Assembly (NCBI GenBank): GCA_035772735.1
Contig: JASDFA010000010.1
Location: 133,055,001 to 133,119,000 of the forward strand
Length of the DNA stretch: 64,000 nucleotides
Reading direction: 5' to 3'
Origin: Datura wrightii
Taxonomy: Eukaryota; Streptophyta; Magnoliopsida; Solanales; Solanaceae
Below are positions 1-10,074 of the stretch, in pieces. The position numbers and the translations under genes were made by a program. Each line of letters begins with the position of its first letter. Positions within the stretch are counted from its first letter, which is position 1. A model generated the notes under the pieces. The model worked only from the letters and a program-made list of their open reading frames with translations, ran no database searches and was not told the origin of the DNA.

Positions 1-62
1 TAAAACTCTTAACCAACATGCGAATAGGACAACTAAGTGTCAAGAACTAACGGGGTGTTACA
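1..62 (-). repeat. End of an LTR, element-5-like family (truncated by window edge)
   Basis: This piece ends in CGGGGTGTTACA and contains CTTAACCAACATGCGAATAG, which matches the last 60 or so bases of the element 5 LTRs (near 43290-43348 and 51135-51192). In element orientation it is the start of U3. The following sequence reads as gag of element 2, so this LTR is inserted in that gag. Whether it is a solo LTR or part of a full element lies outside the window. Confidence 0.75.
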
Positions 63-201
63 GTTTTGTACACCTAGCAGATAGAGGCGGTATAGGTGAG
101 TGAGCGGGAGAAAGAGACCAAGAGGGCTAGGACTGATAGCCTCGGATTCTCCCAGTAGAGACCATGTAGGCACCGTCAACAGTCCCACCAGAGATCTTCA
201 G
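63..201 (+). pseudogene. gag fragment of element 2 (region before the zinc knuckle)
   Basis: The plus strand reads as a charged, Ser/Arg-rich linker (SEREKETKRARTDSLGFS) typical of the chromovirus gag stretch between the capsid-like domain and the CCHC knuckle. It has in-frame stops. It resumes after element 1 at 19381, where the RDQRGRASGS stretch and the knuckle follow. The match of the two halves across the insertion is an inference from family knowledge. Confidence 0.55.
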
Positions 202-2363
202 TGTCACGACCCGAACAAAGGCCCGGATTGAGACACGGGACAAAGAACCCCGAGAGGCTCTAAGTTGACCCATAACATGAACATGATATCCAAAATCGAC
301 ATACTCAAGCGGAAGTCTAACATATATAATAAATTGGAAGTCTGAAAATATCATAACATCTGAATACATAACACAAGACTGAAACTTAATACATGCTATG
401 TTTGAAAAGCTCTACTACTGACGAGTTGATGGGACAAGAACCCAACTAACTCACTATAGTCTAAAACTAAAATACTCCATACAACTGATAAAGGGCCCTC
501 AGAAGATGAGGACTCACCAACGGAGACTGGAAGACGCAAATTCTTAAAGTCTGCCAACTAGCGTATCTGAGCCTGTATCATGAAACAATACAACATATAG
601 TATACAGTCAGTACTTGGAATGTACTGAGTATGCAAGGTAACTAAAACAATAGTTAAAATACATAAGAGTTCATAAGAGTAGGATAGCATGATCATAAAG
701 TAAATATCATAATGTAAACATAAGGGCTCAAGGTTTTTAAAACATTTGTAAACCAGTCATAATCATAATCATGAGAGAAAACTTTGTCAAACATAACTCG
801 AGTCAAAGTAACATAAACATAACCATGCATAAATCATGAGGAACAATGGAAGGACTCTTCTTAACTGACACCATAATGATAGAGCCTTACATGATGCCCC
901 ACTATTTCGCCCAAGTGGTCAGGACCGTCCCCGGCTTGCCAGGCAGGGGGATGTGCATGAGTGGTGATACCACATGGATCCAATAATATATATATATATA
1001 TACCTATGGTGGCACGTAGTTTTGAGACCACGGGGTTTACCTGAATTCCGGGTCTACTCAGTGCTAGACACTGCTCCTAAAAACATGCACATGAGGGCTC
1101 ATATCATAATCGTAAAATCATTCATGAAGTTTGTGACCAAATAAGTAGTAACACGATGTATCCCACTTAAAATACATGAAAATCCATGTATAAGGGCCCG
1201 AGAATCGGCCAAGAGTCATAAATCCATAAATTATGAAATTCATGCATACTTGTAAAATATTTATATACTTGATATTCATTAATCCATGATGAGTACTTGA
1301 GAGAAATCATATCATAAATCATAAATCATAATTTAGGGCTTAAGAAGATCAAGATAATAATGGAACCATGAATTGACTTTTCATGAAACTTACATAATTG
1401 AGCATAATTTAATTAAAAGTTGAAATTATAAATTAATAATAAAAAAATTATGAAATATTCCCATAGATCATAAAGCATGATTTGATACATGAAGGGAATT
1501 GATCCATAGATAAATCATAGAGAATTTCACAAGAATTGGAATAAACCCCATAAGATCATGAAACTTGAATCTAGAATTGAGAAGAATTTAGAGTATGAGA
1601 GTGAAAGAAACTCTCATTCATAGACTCACATACCTGGGTAAATCTGATTCACCCTCCCACTTGAAAGCCCAAAGGAAATTTGTGGAAGAACTTGAGGAAT
1701 CTAGGTTTGATCACCCTTAGGAGCTTCTAGACTTGCATGCATGGAAGTGAATGGGCTTAGAATAGGCTAAGTATCTTTAAAACCCTTTTAACTAAGTTTA
1801 AAACGACATAGTTTGGGACCTTAGAACTATGGAATTACAAAAATATCCTTAATGAAAAAATCTGCATATTTAACACTGCCAGTGACCGCGACTCATACCA
1901 TGAAGTAACGACTCGTGGTCACCTCTCGTGATCCCCACTGTTCCTTCCTACAACATCTTTGAATCTTACCACGATTTGCATATCATAACGTGTAGTGTCG
2001 TACCACGATTCATACAGTCAGTCATGACATCATCTTCCTTCACTTACTACAACCTAACCACGACCCCCATCACGACTCGTTGTTACTTACTACAGGTCAT
2101 ACCATGACCCATGACATCATACCCTGGCACCACAAGGAATCTTATCACAACTCCTAACCACGAGTCATAACTACACCTCACGACTTGTGGTGTGACTCGT
2201 GGTCTATACCCCAAATTCAGAACTCCACCATGACTGAGACCACGACCCATCACTTCCTATCACGTCTTGTGCCATGAGTCGTCCTGGTGCAAAAATTTAG
2301 GTTTTTCTGCAGAACTCATTTCGAATTTTTGAGTCTAGTCTTAGGCACTTCCGGGGCATTACA
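202..2363 (-). repeat. Element 1 left LTR (3' LTR in element orientation)
   Basis: It starts TGTCACGACC and ends GGGGCATTACA, so it is TG...CA bounded on either strand. It matches 17160-19375 over its length, including a TA microsatellite near 985-1002. A cluster of short inverted words such as CACGACTCGTGG and CCACGATTCAT fills about 1880-2290, the U3 part in element orientation. No gene lies inside; the short ORFs here are chance. Confidence 0.9.
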
Positions 2364-2378
2364 ATATCTCCCCCTTGG
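2364..2378 (-). other. Polypurine tract of element 1
   Basis: On the minus strand this reads as a purine run (AAGGGGGAGATAT) immediately before the LTR start, where plus-strand DNA synthesis is primed. Position and composition fit chromoviruses. Confidence 0.8.
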
Positions 2379-2607
2379 TAACATTCGTCCTTGAATGTGA
2401 ATGAACATACTGAAAAGCTGGGGAATGGAACTGACATCCAAAATACTAACATCTAAAGCTGAAAACTGACAGAGTAATTAACTTCGGCCTGAATTACATA
2501 ACTGAATTGAACTCATGAATCACACATATATGCATTAACATGAAAGGAACTGGGACACATGAACTGAACATGAAACTGAATAGAATACTAGGGAGAAAAC
2601 TGATACC
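2379..2607 (-). other. 3' untranslated region of element 1
   Basis: AT-rich sequence between the pol stop codon and the polypurine tract. It contains phrases shared with the 3' UTR of element 2 (33064-33294), such as the CATTCAAGGACGAATG box just before the polypurine tract. No ORF. Confidence 0.6.
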
Positions 2608-4780
2608 TTAAGATGAGACTGACCTGGGAGGGAATAGATGCGGGTATGTCGCCATCATATCTGCTTCGGCTTCTCCCTCAACATGTTGATTCCTCCAAAA
2701 AACCTTTACTGAGGGTATTTTCTTGTTTCTTAGCTTTCGAACCTGATGATCAAGTATTTCCACCGGAAGCTCCTCATAGCTGAGGCTGTCCTTCGCACCT
2801 ACACTCTCCACCAGAACAACCAGAGCTAGATCACCCAAGCATTTCTTTAAGAGCGATACATGGAACACCAAATGTACTGAAGCCAATTTTGAGGGTAACT
2901 CCAACTCATAAGCCACATTACCAACACGCGTTAGAATCCGGTATGGACCAATATAATGGGGACTGAGTTTCCCTTTCTTTCCAAGCCTCATCACTCCCTT
3001 AATAGGAGATACCTTCAGGAACACCCAATCATCAACTCCAAACTCAAGCTCCCTCCTCCTCACATCCACATAGGACTTTTGGCGACTCTGAGCTGTATCC
3101 AACCTGTCCCTTATAAGCTGAACTTTCTCCATGGCCTCATGATTGAATTTGGTTCTGTCAATGCAGCTTCGCCGACTTCGAACCAACCAATAGGTGATCT
3201 ACATCTTTGCCCATAGAGAGCCTCAAACAGAGCCATCTGAATGCTGGAATCATAACTGTTGTTATATGCAAACTCAACGAGAGGTAAATGATCATCCCAA
3301 CTCCCCTTAAAATCAATCACACATGCTCGCAACATATCCTCCAAAGTCTGAATAGTCTGCTCCGCCCGACCATCCGTTTGTGGGTGAAACATTGTGCTAA
3401 GCTTGACTTGAATACCAAGTCCATTCTAAAATGATCTTCATAACTGGGAGGTGAACTGAGTACCTCTATCTGATATAATGGACAAGGGAACTCCATGCAA
3501 CCGAACCAACTCCCGAATATATAATTTAGCATAATCCTCTGCTGAATCGATAGTTTTGACCGATCGAAAATGAGCTGCTTAGTCAACCTGCCTATGACAA
3601 CCCAAATCAAGTAATACCGTCGACGAGTACAACACAATCCTGTAATGAAGTCCATATTGATTTCCTCCCATTTCCAAGTAGGGATACTAATATATTAGAG
3701 CACACCTCCAGGTCTTTGATGCTCAACCTTTACCTGTTGACACTTAGCCAGAAACTTTGCTATGTCCTTCTTCATGCCATTCCACCAATAGAATTCTCAT
3801 AGGTCATAGTAGATCTTGGTGGCACCTAGATGAATGGAATATCTAGAACTGTGAGCCTCGTGCAACATCCGATCTCTCAAATCATCAACACCCAGAACAC
3901 ACAAATGACCCTGGTATTGAAGCACACCATCTCCCCTTTTGGAGAAGACCTCTACCTTCTGATTCCGAATGACCTCCTTCAAATTTACCAAGATAGAATC
4001 CTCGTCTTGCCTAGCCTTGACCTCCATCACTAATGATGATTCTGATCCATTCTGAATAATGACACCACCATCTGTCGAGTCAACAAGACGAACTTCTAGC
4101 CGTGCAAGTCGATGCACATACTTCACCAACTCCTTTCTCTCCTCATCTACATGGGACACACTCTCCATAGAAAGCCTGCAAAGAGCATCTGCCACCACAT
4201 TAGCCTTATCCGGATGATAAAAAACACTCATATCATAATCTTTCAAAAGCTCCAACCACCTCCTCTGACGTAGGTTCAAATCCTTTTAGATAAACAAGTA
4301 CTGTAGGCTTTTATGGTCCGTAAACACATCTACATGGATCCCATATAGATAGTGTCTCCAAATTTTCAAGGCAAAGACTACCGCTACCAACTCGAGGTCG
4401 TGAGTCGGATAATTCTTTTCATGGACTTTCAGCTGCTCGGAAGTATAGGCTATAACCTTACCGTGCTGCATTAATACACAACCAAGGCCAACCCTCGAGG
4501 CGTCACAATATACCAAAAACTCATCGGTGCCTTCGGGTAGGGTCAACACTGGTGCTGAGGTGAGTTGTGTCTTCAACTCTTGGAAGCTCTTCTCACAAGC
4601 CTCCGACCATTGAAACTAAACTTTCTTCTGGGTTAACTTAGTCAATGATGCTGCAATGAATGAAAACCCCTCAAAAAACCTCCAATATTAACCAGCTAAA
4701 CCCAAGAAACTCCTAATATCTGAAGGACTAACTGGTCTAGGCAAATTCTTCACCACTTCTATCTTTTGAGAGTCCACCTG
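2608..4780 (-). pseudogene. Element 1 pol, 3' half: RT end, RNase H, integrase, chromodomain
   Basis: In order on the minus strand: the RT connection (SDIRSFLGLAG near 4700), RNase H (YCDASRVGLG, FTDHKSLQY, about 4576-4300), the integrase zinc region (LHEAHSSRYSIHLG near 3830), the DDE core (MDFITGL near 3650; FHPQTDGRAEQTIQ near 3380) and a chromodomain-like tail (VEILDHQVRKLRNKK near 2740, ending YPHLF). The reading is broken by stops near 4287 and 3795 and by frameshifts near 3400 and 3180. The second Cys pair of the zinc finger is shortened (AKCQQVK). It once supplied RNase H and integration but cannot now make a full protein. The 5' half of pol continues at 14519 after element A. Confidence 0.88.
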
Positions 4781-4785
4781 TACAC
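4781..4785. repeat. Target-site duplication of element A (left copy, TACAC)
   Basis: TACAC is repeated exactly at 14514-14518. Five-base duplication is the normal product of gypsy integrase. Removing element A and one copy rejoins the element 1 reverse transcriptase. Confidence 0.92.
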
Positions 4786-5030
4786 TGATATTGGGCAAAT
4801 TTATATGCCCAAGTGATACTTAAATGTGGAATTTTAGCCTTGTTTATCTATCAATGTGTATACATTCTCATGTAATTGGTAATAAAATGTGAATTTATAC
4901 TAACCAACATGATTAGCATTGTTTTTCAGGTAAAATGTAATTTTGGGAAGCTTAAATGCATGTTGGAAGATATCGGGGTTGGACTCGGATGCGAGCAAGG
5001 GACAAGGCATTGGAAAGCATAAAATAAAGG

Positions 5031-5266
5031 GGCTCCGCGATGGAGCCGTGTCACGCTGCCATCGCGGAGGCCTTCTGCCTGGATAGGGAATTCTCGCCCA
5101 ATTTCCAGAGAGGGTACGCGATAGTTCCGTGGCACGGTAGCATGGCTCCGCGTTGCACGCCGTGCCACGTTGGGCCTTATTTCCTGGACCCCCAGTTCCA
5201 GTGAAGGTCCGCGTCGGTAGCGTGTCACGGAGGCAGTGCTCCGCGATGCACTCCATGACACATTGC
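5031..5266 (+). promoter_or_regulatory. GC-rich palindromic module upstream of the LTR TATA box
   Basis: Three imperfect inverted repeats in an otherwise AT-rich LTR: CTCCGCGATGG/CCATCGCGGAG, CCGTGGCACGG/CCGTGCCACG, and GTGTCACGGAG/CTCCATGACAC. The last one ends 28 bp before the TATA box. Copies recur in the other LTRs of A and B, in front of the internal promoters of A and B, and in the element 5 LTRs. A promoter-proximal protein-binding role is inferred from this position. Confidence 0.6.
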
Positions 5267-5294
5267 TTGTTATTCCGTGAAAAATTCCCACTAG

Positions 5295-5302
5295 TATAAA
5301 TA
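5295..5302 (+). promoter_or_regulatory. TATA box of element A 5' LTR
   Basis: TATAAATA in the context CTAGTATAAATAGAAC. The same box is at 13604-13611 in the 3' LTR and on the minus strand in element B at 20594-20601 and 29069-29076. Transcription should start about 30 bp downstream. Confidence 0.7.
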
Positions 5303-6209
5303 GAACATTTAGGTTCATTTTTCAATATTCTGACTTGGTGGAGCAAGAACGTGGGTTACAGGCAGTTGAGGGGACGAAATTATCAGGGTTTTTCTCTCTT
5401 TCCTTCTCCTTGTATTCAATTGCTTGTATGTTTAACACTCATTTAACGATGTTTAATCCACAAATGAGTGGCTAATTCATCTTCTTGCTGAGGTTAAGAA
5501 CAATTGTAATGAAATGTGATTGTTGATTAAGTTGGTTTTTCATCTTTTCTTCCATGGTTGTTCTATTAATTCTTGTTCTTACTGCATTAATGTGTGGCCT
5601 ACGTTAATGTATATCCAAAAAGTCCGGTTTCACTCGAGAGAGCAAGAAATTGGAAAGTTGTGAATTAATAGGATATGATCTTTTCTTAGTTTGGGAAATT
5701 GAGAATTGATTTACCTTCAGGATAGAAATATATCTGAAAGTCGTATTAGTCAATTTAGGAACCGAGTTTGTATGGCTAGAACATGAATTTCATTTAATCA
5801 CAGAAATGTAGGTGGATGGTTCATGATTCTTAAGTGGGGTTAAATATGAGAGTTTTAATCTCTTGGCAATAGTTCTTGACTAGCAATCGGAGGAAAAGAC
5901 TAACCAAATTATGTCGATAATTAATTTCATTACATGTTCGTTTAACCTCAGCATGCTCTCATTCATAGTTCAGACTCACATTAGATAGTTGTTTTAGATT
6001 TAGCATAAAAATTATAAATCAAAATATCAAATTTTTGGTTATGCTGTTGTCTGCATTTTTAGAATTAAAATATAGTACACTTGAGCAGATTGCACTTCAT
6101 CCCAGTCCCTGTGGGATCGATACTTGGCTTACTTAAGCCACTTTACTACTTGTTCGACCACGTGCACTTGTGTGTAGTTATATACCCAACAAACGACCGA
6201 ACAAGTTTT

Positions 6210-6227
6210 TGGCGCCGTTGCGGGGAC
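6210..6227 (+). other. Primer binding site of element A (tRNA-Asp)
   Basis: TGGCGCCGTTGCGGGGAC lies 6 nt after the LTR. It is complementary to the 3' end of plant tRNA-Asp apart from a lost C compared with element B (28135-28152). This primer is diagnostic of Athila/Tat-type gypsy elements. Confidence 0.88.
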
Positions 6228-6446
6228 TGGCAATTGGTGAATTTGTTTTAAGTGTTAATTTACTATATTTTTATTCTATTAGTGTTGACAACTTGGTCTT
6301 AGCCTGTATTTTGCAGATTTAATCTCTGTTAAACACTGGCAAGAGACAAGGAGCTGGTGGACTCATATATAGAGCCAGAAAGAATATGTCATAGTAAGCA
6401 GAGAGAAGCTCTAGAAAGAAAGCTGCAGTTGCTCAGACAGACGATC
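6228..6446 (+). other. 5' leader of element A between primer site and gag
   Basis: Non-coding AT-rich leader. The gag reading frame is open from just after the stop at 6330-6332 (ARDKELVDSY...), but no AUG precedes 6447, exactly as in element B. Either this part is untranslated or a non-AUG start is used. Confidence 0.5.
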
Positions 6447-8192
6447 ATGGAGCAACAACAGAATCCACTGGTAGTACGGGCAATGTTAGTGCCCGAAGAA
6501 GTAGCAGCTCTGCCGGTTCGCGAGTTGGCAATCCCACATGCTAATAATGTCACATCTAGCATCCGCAAACCTAAGCCAGGAGGGAGGTTCGAACTTAAGC
6601 AGAATATGGTGCAATTGTTGCACACTAGCGGGCAGTTTACAGGTCTCCCTCATGAAGATCCACAGCAGCATCTCCAAAATTTTTTGGAGATAAGTGACAC
6701 TTACATCCCCGCTGGAGTGTCATCAGATTATGTCCGGCTTACATTGTTCCCATTTTCACTATTGGGAGAAGCCAAGAGGTGGTTGAAAGCTGAGCCACCA
6801 AATTTTATTTGTACGTGGGATGATCTTGCGAGGAAATTCTTGATACGATTTTTTCCCTCCGGTAAAACAGCAATACTTAGAAGTCAAATTCTAAGTTTCA
6901 AACAGAGGGAGGGAGAGAATTTATATCAGGCTTGGGAGAGATTCAAGTCCATGTTGCGGGATTGTCCTTATCATCATCAGTCCAATGATGTGCTGGTGCA
7001 TACTTTTATAGAGGGTTTGGAACCCCATACAAAAATATTGCTAGACTCAGCAGCTGGGGGACAAGCGCTGGAGAAAACTTATGAGGAGCTGTATACCTTG
7101 TTGAACCGTATTTCGCAGGGCGATCCGGAATGGAATGCTGATTCGTCAAGAGGCAGGACAAGGAAAGCAGCAGGAGTGCTAGAAGTGGATGGGTTTACAA
7201 CTATTGCTGCACAGATAGCTGCATTACAAAATCAATTTAACACCCACTTCAGCAACATGACAACGAACCAGCCCCAAGCCCCAGTTAATGCAGTGCATCA
7301 GATGTGGTGTGAAGTGTGCGGAAGCAGTGAGCTCTCAGCTGAGTGTTGTGGAGCAAATCCTGACTCGGTAAACTTTGTGGGAAATGTGCAAAGGAACAAC
7401 CACCAACAGTATGGTAATAGCTACAATTCCAAATGGAGGAATCACCCAAATTTCTCCTGGGGTAGCAACAACCCTCAGGGGCAAAGTTCGGGTCAGGGTG
7501 TGCAAAGGAACCAAGGAGGGCAGCAGAATTATCAAGCATAATTTAGAAACAACAATGCACCTCCTCCACCACCATCACCCAGCATTGAGGAGATTTTCAA
7601 GACCATGATAGCTAACCAAGCTCAATTGCTGGCTGACTTTGTGAAATTGGCAGCCGAAGTGAAAAACAACCAGTTAGCTACCAAGGCACTTGAATATCAA
7701 TTTGGGCAATTTGCTGGAGCCCAAAACGCCAGGCCTAGAGGAGGACTTCCGAGCGACACAGATCCCAATTCCAAGCAGGTGAATACAGTGACCACAAGGA
7801 GTGGTTTGCAGCTGAAAGAGGTGGAACCAGAAAGACCACCTCAACAATCAGGAGCAGCAGAAGTCGAGAGGGAGCAAAGTACTGAGAGGGGGAAGACTAA
7901 GGAAGCTGAATCAGAAAGACCACCACCCCCGTTCCCTCAATGATTAAAGAAACACAAGGAGGAGGCGTGTTTCAAGAAATTCATGGAGGTGCTGAAACAG
8001 GTACATATTAACTTACCTCTTGTTGATGTTTTGCAGGGAGTGCCGAAATATGCCAAGTATATAAAGGACATCGTGGCAAACAAAAGTCAGTTGACTGAGT
8101 ATGCTACGGTGGCTCTAACGGAGGAGTGCACTTCCCGGATTCAAAACCGACTACCCACAAAGCTCAAAGACCCTGGGAGCTTTACTATATAG
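6447..8192 (+). pseudogene. gag: gag of element A (Athila-type), with stop codons
   Basis: Structural Gag of an Athila-like element, which would form the cytoplasmic particle packaging element RNA. The start is the first in-frame AUG (MEQQQNPL). It contains a retrotransposon gag domain (LFPFSLLGEAKRWL, WDDLARKFLIRFFP, LYQAWERFKSMLRDCP, about 6720-6970), then a knuckle-like CEVCGSSELSAEC near 7310 in which the His seen in element B is Leu. A Gly/Asn/Gln-rich linker and a Pro-rich segment follow. In-frame stops are at 7539 (TAA), 7941 (TGA) and 8190 (TAG). Each aligns with CAA, CGA or CAG in element B, so all three involve a C-to-T change. The protein is not produced intact. Confidence 0.85.
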
Positions 8193-8734
8193 ATTACTAT
8201 TGGGCAGAGTATCCGAGCTCGTGGATTGTGTGATTTGGGAGCGAGCATAAATTTGATGCCGTCATCGGTATTCAAAAAGCTGGGTCTAGGGAGTCCTAGA
8301 TCCACAACAGTGATCTTGCATTGGCGGACCGGTCCTTAGCCAGACCTGATGGCATTGTGGAGGACGTTCTGGTGCAAGTTGGCTCCCTGATTTTCCCGGT
8401 AGATTTTGTCGTACTGGATTTTGAACTAGACGCGGAAGTCCCATTTATTTTGGGACGTCCCTTCTTGGCAACCGGGAAAGCACTGATTGACGTAGCTGCG
8501 GGGCAGCTAACAATGCGAGCACACGACAAGGTGGAGGTGTTCGATGTGTACAAGGCACCCAAGCTCCCGATGGTGCACGAAGAACTCTCGGTGATCAATG
8601 TGATTGATCAAGGCGAGAATGAGTAGAGGAAGGATTCACGAGAGTTATTGGGAAAACCACCGGAAAGGTGTAAGCACTACTGGGGGGAGGACGCTGATCG
8701 AGAGAAATCGTCCATCACCCTAGAGGACAATTGA
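8193..8734 (+). pseudogene. Aspartic protease of element A fused to an integrase-tail remnant
   Basis: A retropepsin-like protease cleaves Gag. The active site reads CDLGASINLMPSSVF near 8230, the Athila-type version with DLGAS in place of D-S/T-G. The VLDFELDAEVPFILGRPFL motif follows near 8415-8465. A frameshift near 8316-8320 and a TAG at 8624 break it. After the TAG the frame continues with KHYWGEDADREKSSITL, which resembles the last residues of Athila integrases, then stops at 8732. RT, RNase H and the integrase core are therefore missing by internal deletion. Element B has the same junction (25648-25760). Identifying the tail as integrase is inference. Confidence 0.75.
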
Positions 8735-9373
8735 GCTAAACGACGTCGAGCCGCGATGGTAAACCAGGCGCTGCACGGGAGGCAACCCGTGAAAAAATTT
8801 TCTCTTTGTAAAGTGTGAATAGATTTTTCTTTTTCTTTTTCTTGATTAACAACAAAATTTTTAGTTTTTGTTTTTATTTTTATTTAGAGTGAAACCTATA
8901 ATTCTAACCAATTTCGTGTAGTGAGATGAATTTTAGGTCAAATGGAGGAAAATATGCACGGAATCGCAAAGGAAAATTCGAGGTATGAAAATCAATAAAA
9001 AGTGGCAAAACAGTGAGCTAGGGCGATAGCTCCGTGTCACGGAGGAGGACCTCCGCGTTACCCTCCGTGACACGTTGAGGTATAAATCCGGAATTTTAAA
9101 AAAAAATCCAGAACAGGCTCGCGACAGCTTCGTGTCACGGAGGCAGTGCACCGCGATGCGCTCCATGACACGTTGTCGTGTATATTGTGACGGGTCACAC
9201 CGGGTCGTTGGGTGACCCGCGCGATTTTCCCACTTTTAAACCCCGAAACCCCCTCACTTTTCCTTATTTTTCACTCACTCCGCAACCAAACTCCCTAAAA
9301 CCCATCCCCCTTCAACGTGACACAGAATAGGCCAAGAACATCATTGAGTTTTCTTCAATTCTTCAACTTCAAG
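8735..9373 (+). promoter_or_regulatory. Internal promoter region and leader of the second unit in element A
   Basis: Non-coding. It begins with the conserved GCGCTG...GGGAGGCAACCC phrase seen after pol in Athila elements. The palindromic module (9022-9175) follows, then a CGGGTCAC...GTGACCCG inverted repeat near 9190-9222, a weak TATA-like TTTTAAA near 9234, a C-rich pyrimidine stretch and a leader ending in CTTCAAG|GTATGT at 9374. The same order occurs on the minus strand in element B. I infer a separate promoter for the downstream ORF. Confidence 0.55.
9022..9175 (+). promoter_or_regulatory. Palindromic module, internal copies in element A
   Basis: Two inverted repeats: GTGTCACGGAGG...CCCTCCGTGACACG (9034-9074) and GTGTCACGGAGGC...CTCCATGACACG (9132-9172). 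They are nearly the same words as in the LTR module at 5031-5266, but here they stand before the internal unit. Confidence 0.65.
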
Positions 9374-10069
9374 GTATGTTCTTCGATTCCATCTCATTTG
9401 TTGTCGATTTTCTTCGATATTGAGCATGTGAGGTGAGCTAAGTTTGCCCTAAGTAGAAATTAATCATGAATTCAATTGAATTGTTGTTGATGAATGTTCA
9501 TAATATCATTATGATTGCTTGAACTCGTTAATTACATAATTTAATCGAATTTTCTTGATATCATCATTTCTAGGGCTTGTTTTTGAATTTGAAGTGGAAA
9601 AATGTAGTGAACTTGTGAAATTCATGCCGGGATGTACATGTTGAGTGAGATGAGTCGATGTACTAGTTGTTATCATGTTAAAAGACCGACGGATTCTCAG
9701 GTTAGGGGAATATTGAAATTTGCAAGAATTGGGTTAGTTGTACAGGTTCTTGTAGATAAATTTTTGTTGTTTTCGTTTCTTTGTTTTTTTTTCCTTGCTA
9801 AGTGCGATGGATTAAAAGGTTGTTGATGGTAATGATTGTGGTTAGCTGTACGAAGTCTGAGTAGTACATAGTATATATACCATCGAATTCTTCGTATGCA
9901 CTAAGCATGTTTGTATAGTTGGTTGTTTGTTTGTGCAAATAAGCATGATCTTGCCGGTATGTTGTAGCTGTAGCTAAGGACTAAGTGTGGAGTAGCCTAG
10001 CTTAACCCGACCTTAGTTGAAGTTAATATTCATTGGCTTAACATTGATCTTGTCTACTTGGGTTGACAG
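9374..10069 (+). other. Putative 5'-UTR intron (696 nt) before the Transposase_32-like ORF
   Basis: The donor is AAG|GTATGT at 9374 and the acceptor TTGACAG| ends at 10069, five bases before the AUG at 10075. The interior is T-rich with no long ORF. Element B has AAG|GTATGT and GGCAG| at the matching places, giving 707 nt. Conservation of both sites and of length supports splicing. It is not proven without RNA data. Confidence 0.6.
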
Positions 10070-10074
10070 GTAAA

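Larger units (their letters stand above)
4786..6203 (+). repeat. Element A 5' LTR
   Basis: It starts TGATATTGGGC and ends CCGAACA. It matches 13095-14513 with few visible differences, so the insertion is fairly recent. A TATA box (TATAAATA, 5295-5302) lies downstream of a GC-rich palindromic module (5031-5266), which places the U3 promoter. Short ORFs inside are not genes. Confidence 0.93.

Noticed and set aside
985..1002. TA microsatellite as a functional site
   Set aside because: Simple repeat within an LTR; a shorter, altered version is in the other LTR. No sign of function.
202..2363. CRISPR-like or satellite array from the repeated CACGACTCGTGG words
   Set aside because: The words are irregularly spaced, vary in sequence and orientation, and lie within an LTR of a eukaryotic element.
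4900..5346. Two overlapping minus-strand ORFs of 148 and 130 codons in the element A 5' LTR
   Set aside because: They are open because of the GC-rich palindromic module. Similar ORFs recur in the 3' LTR (13160-13627) and, reversed, in B (20678-20984, 29153-29459). They lie in U3 with no protein motifs.
6357..6446. GTG at 6357 as gag start
   Set aside because: GTG is not a usual eukaryotic start. I used the first in-frame AUG (6447) and reported the open upstream stretch separately.
10063..10074. Start of the Transposase_32-like ORF at 10063 (MTGK...)
   Set aside because: This begins with TTG and lies across the predicted splice acceptor. The ATG at 10075 is conserved in element B.
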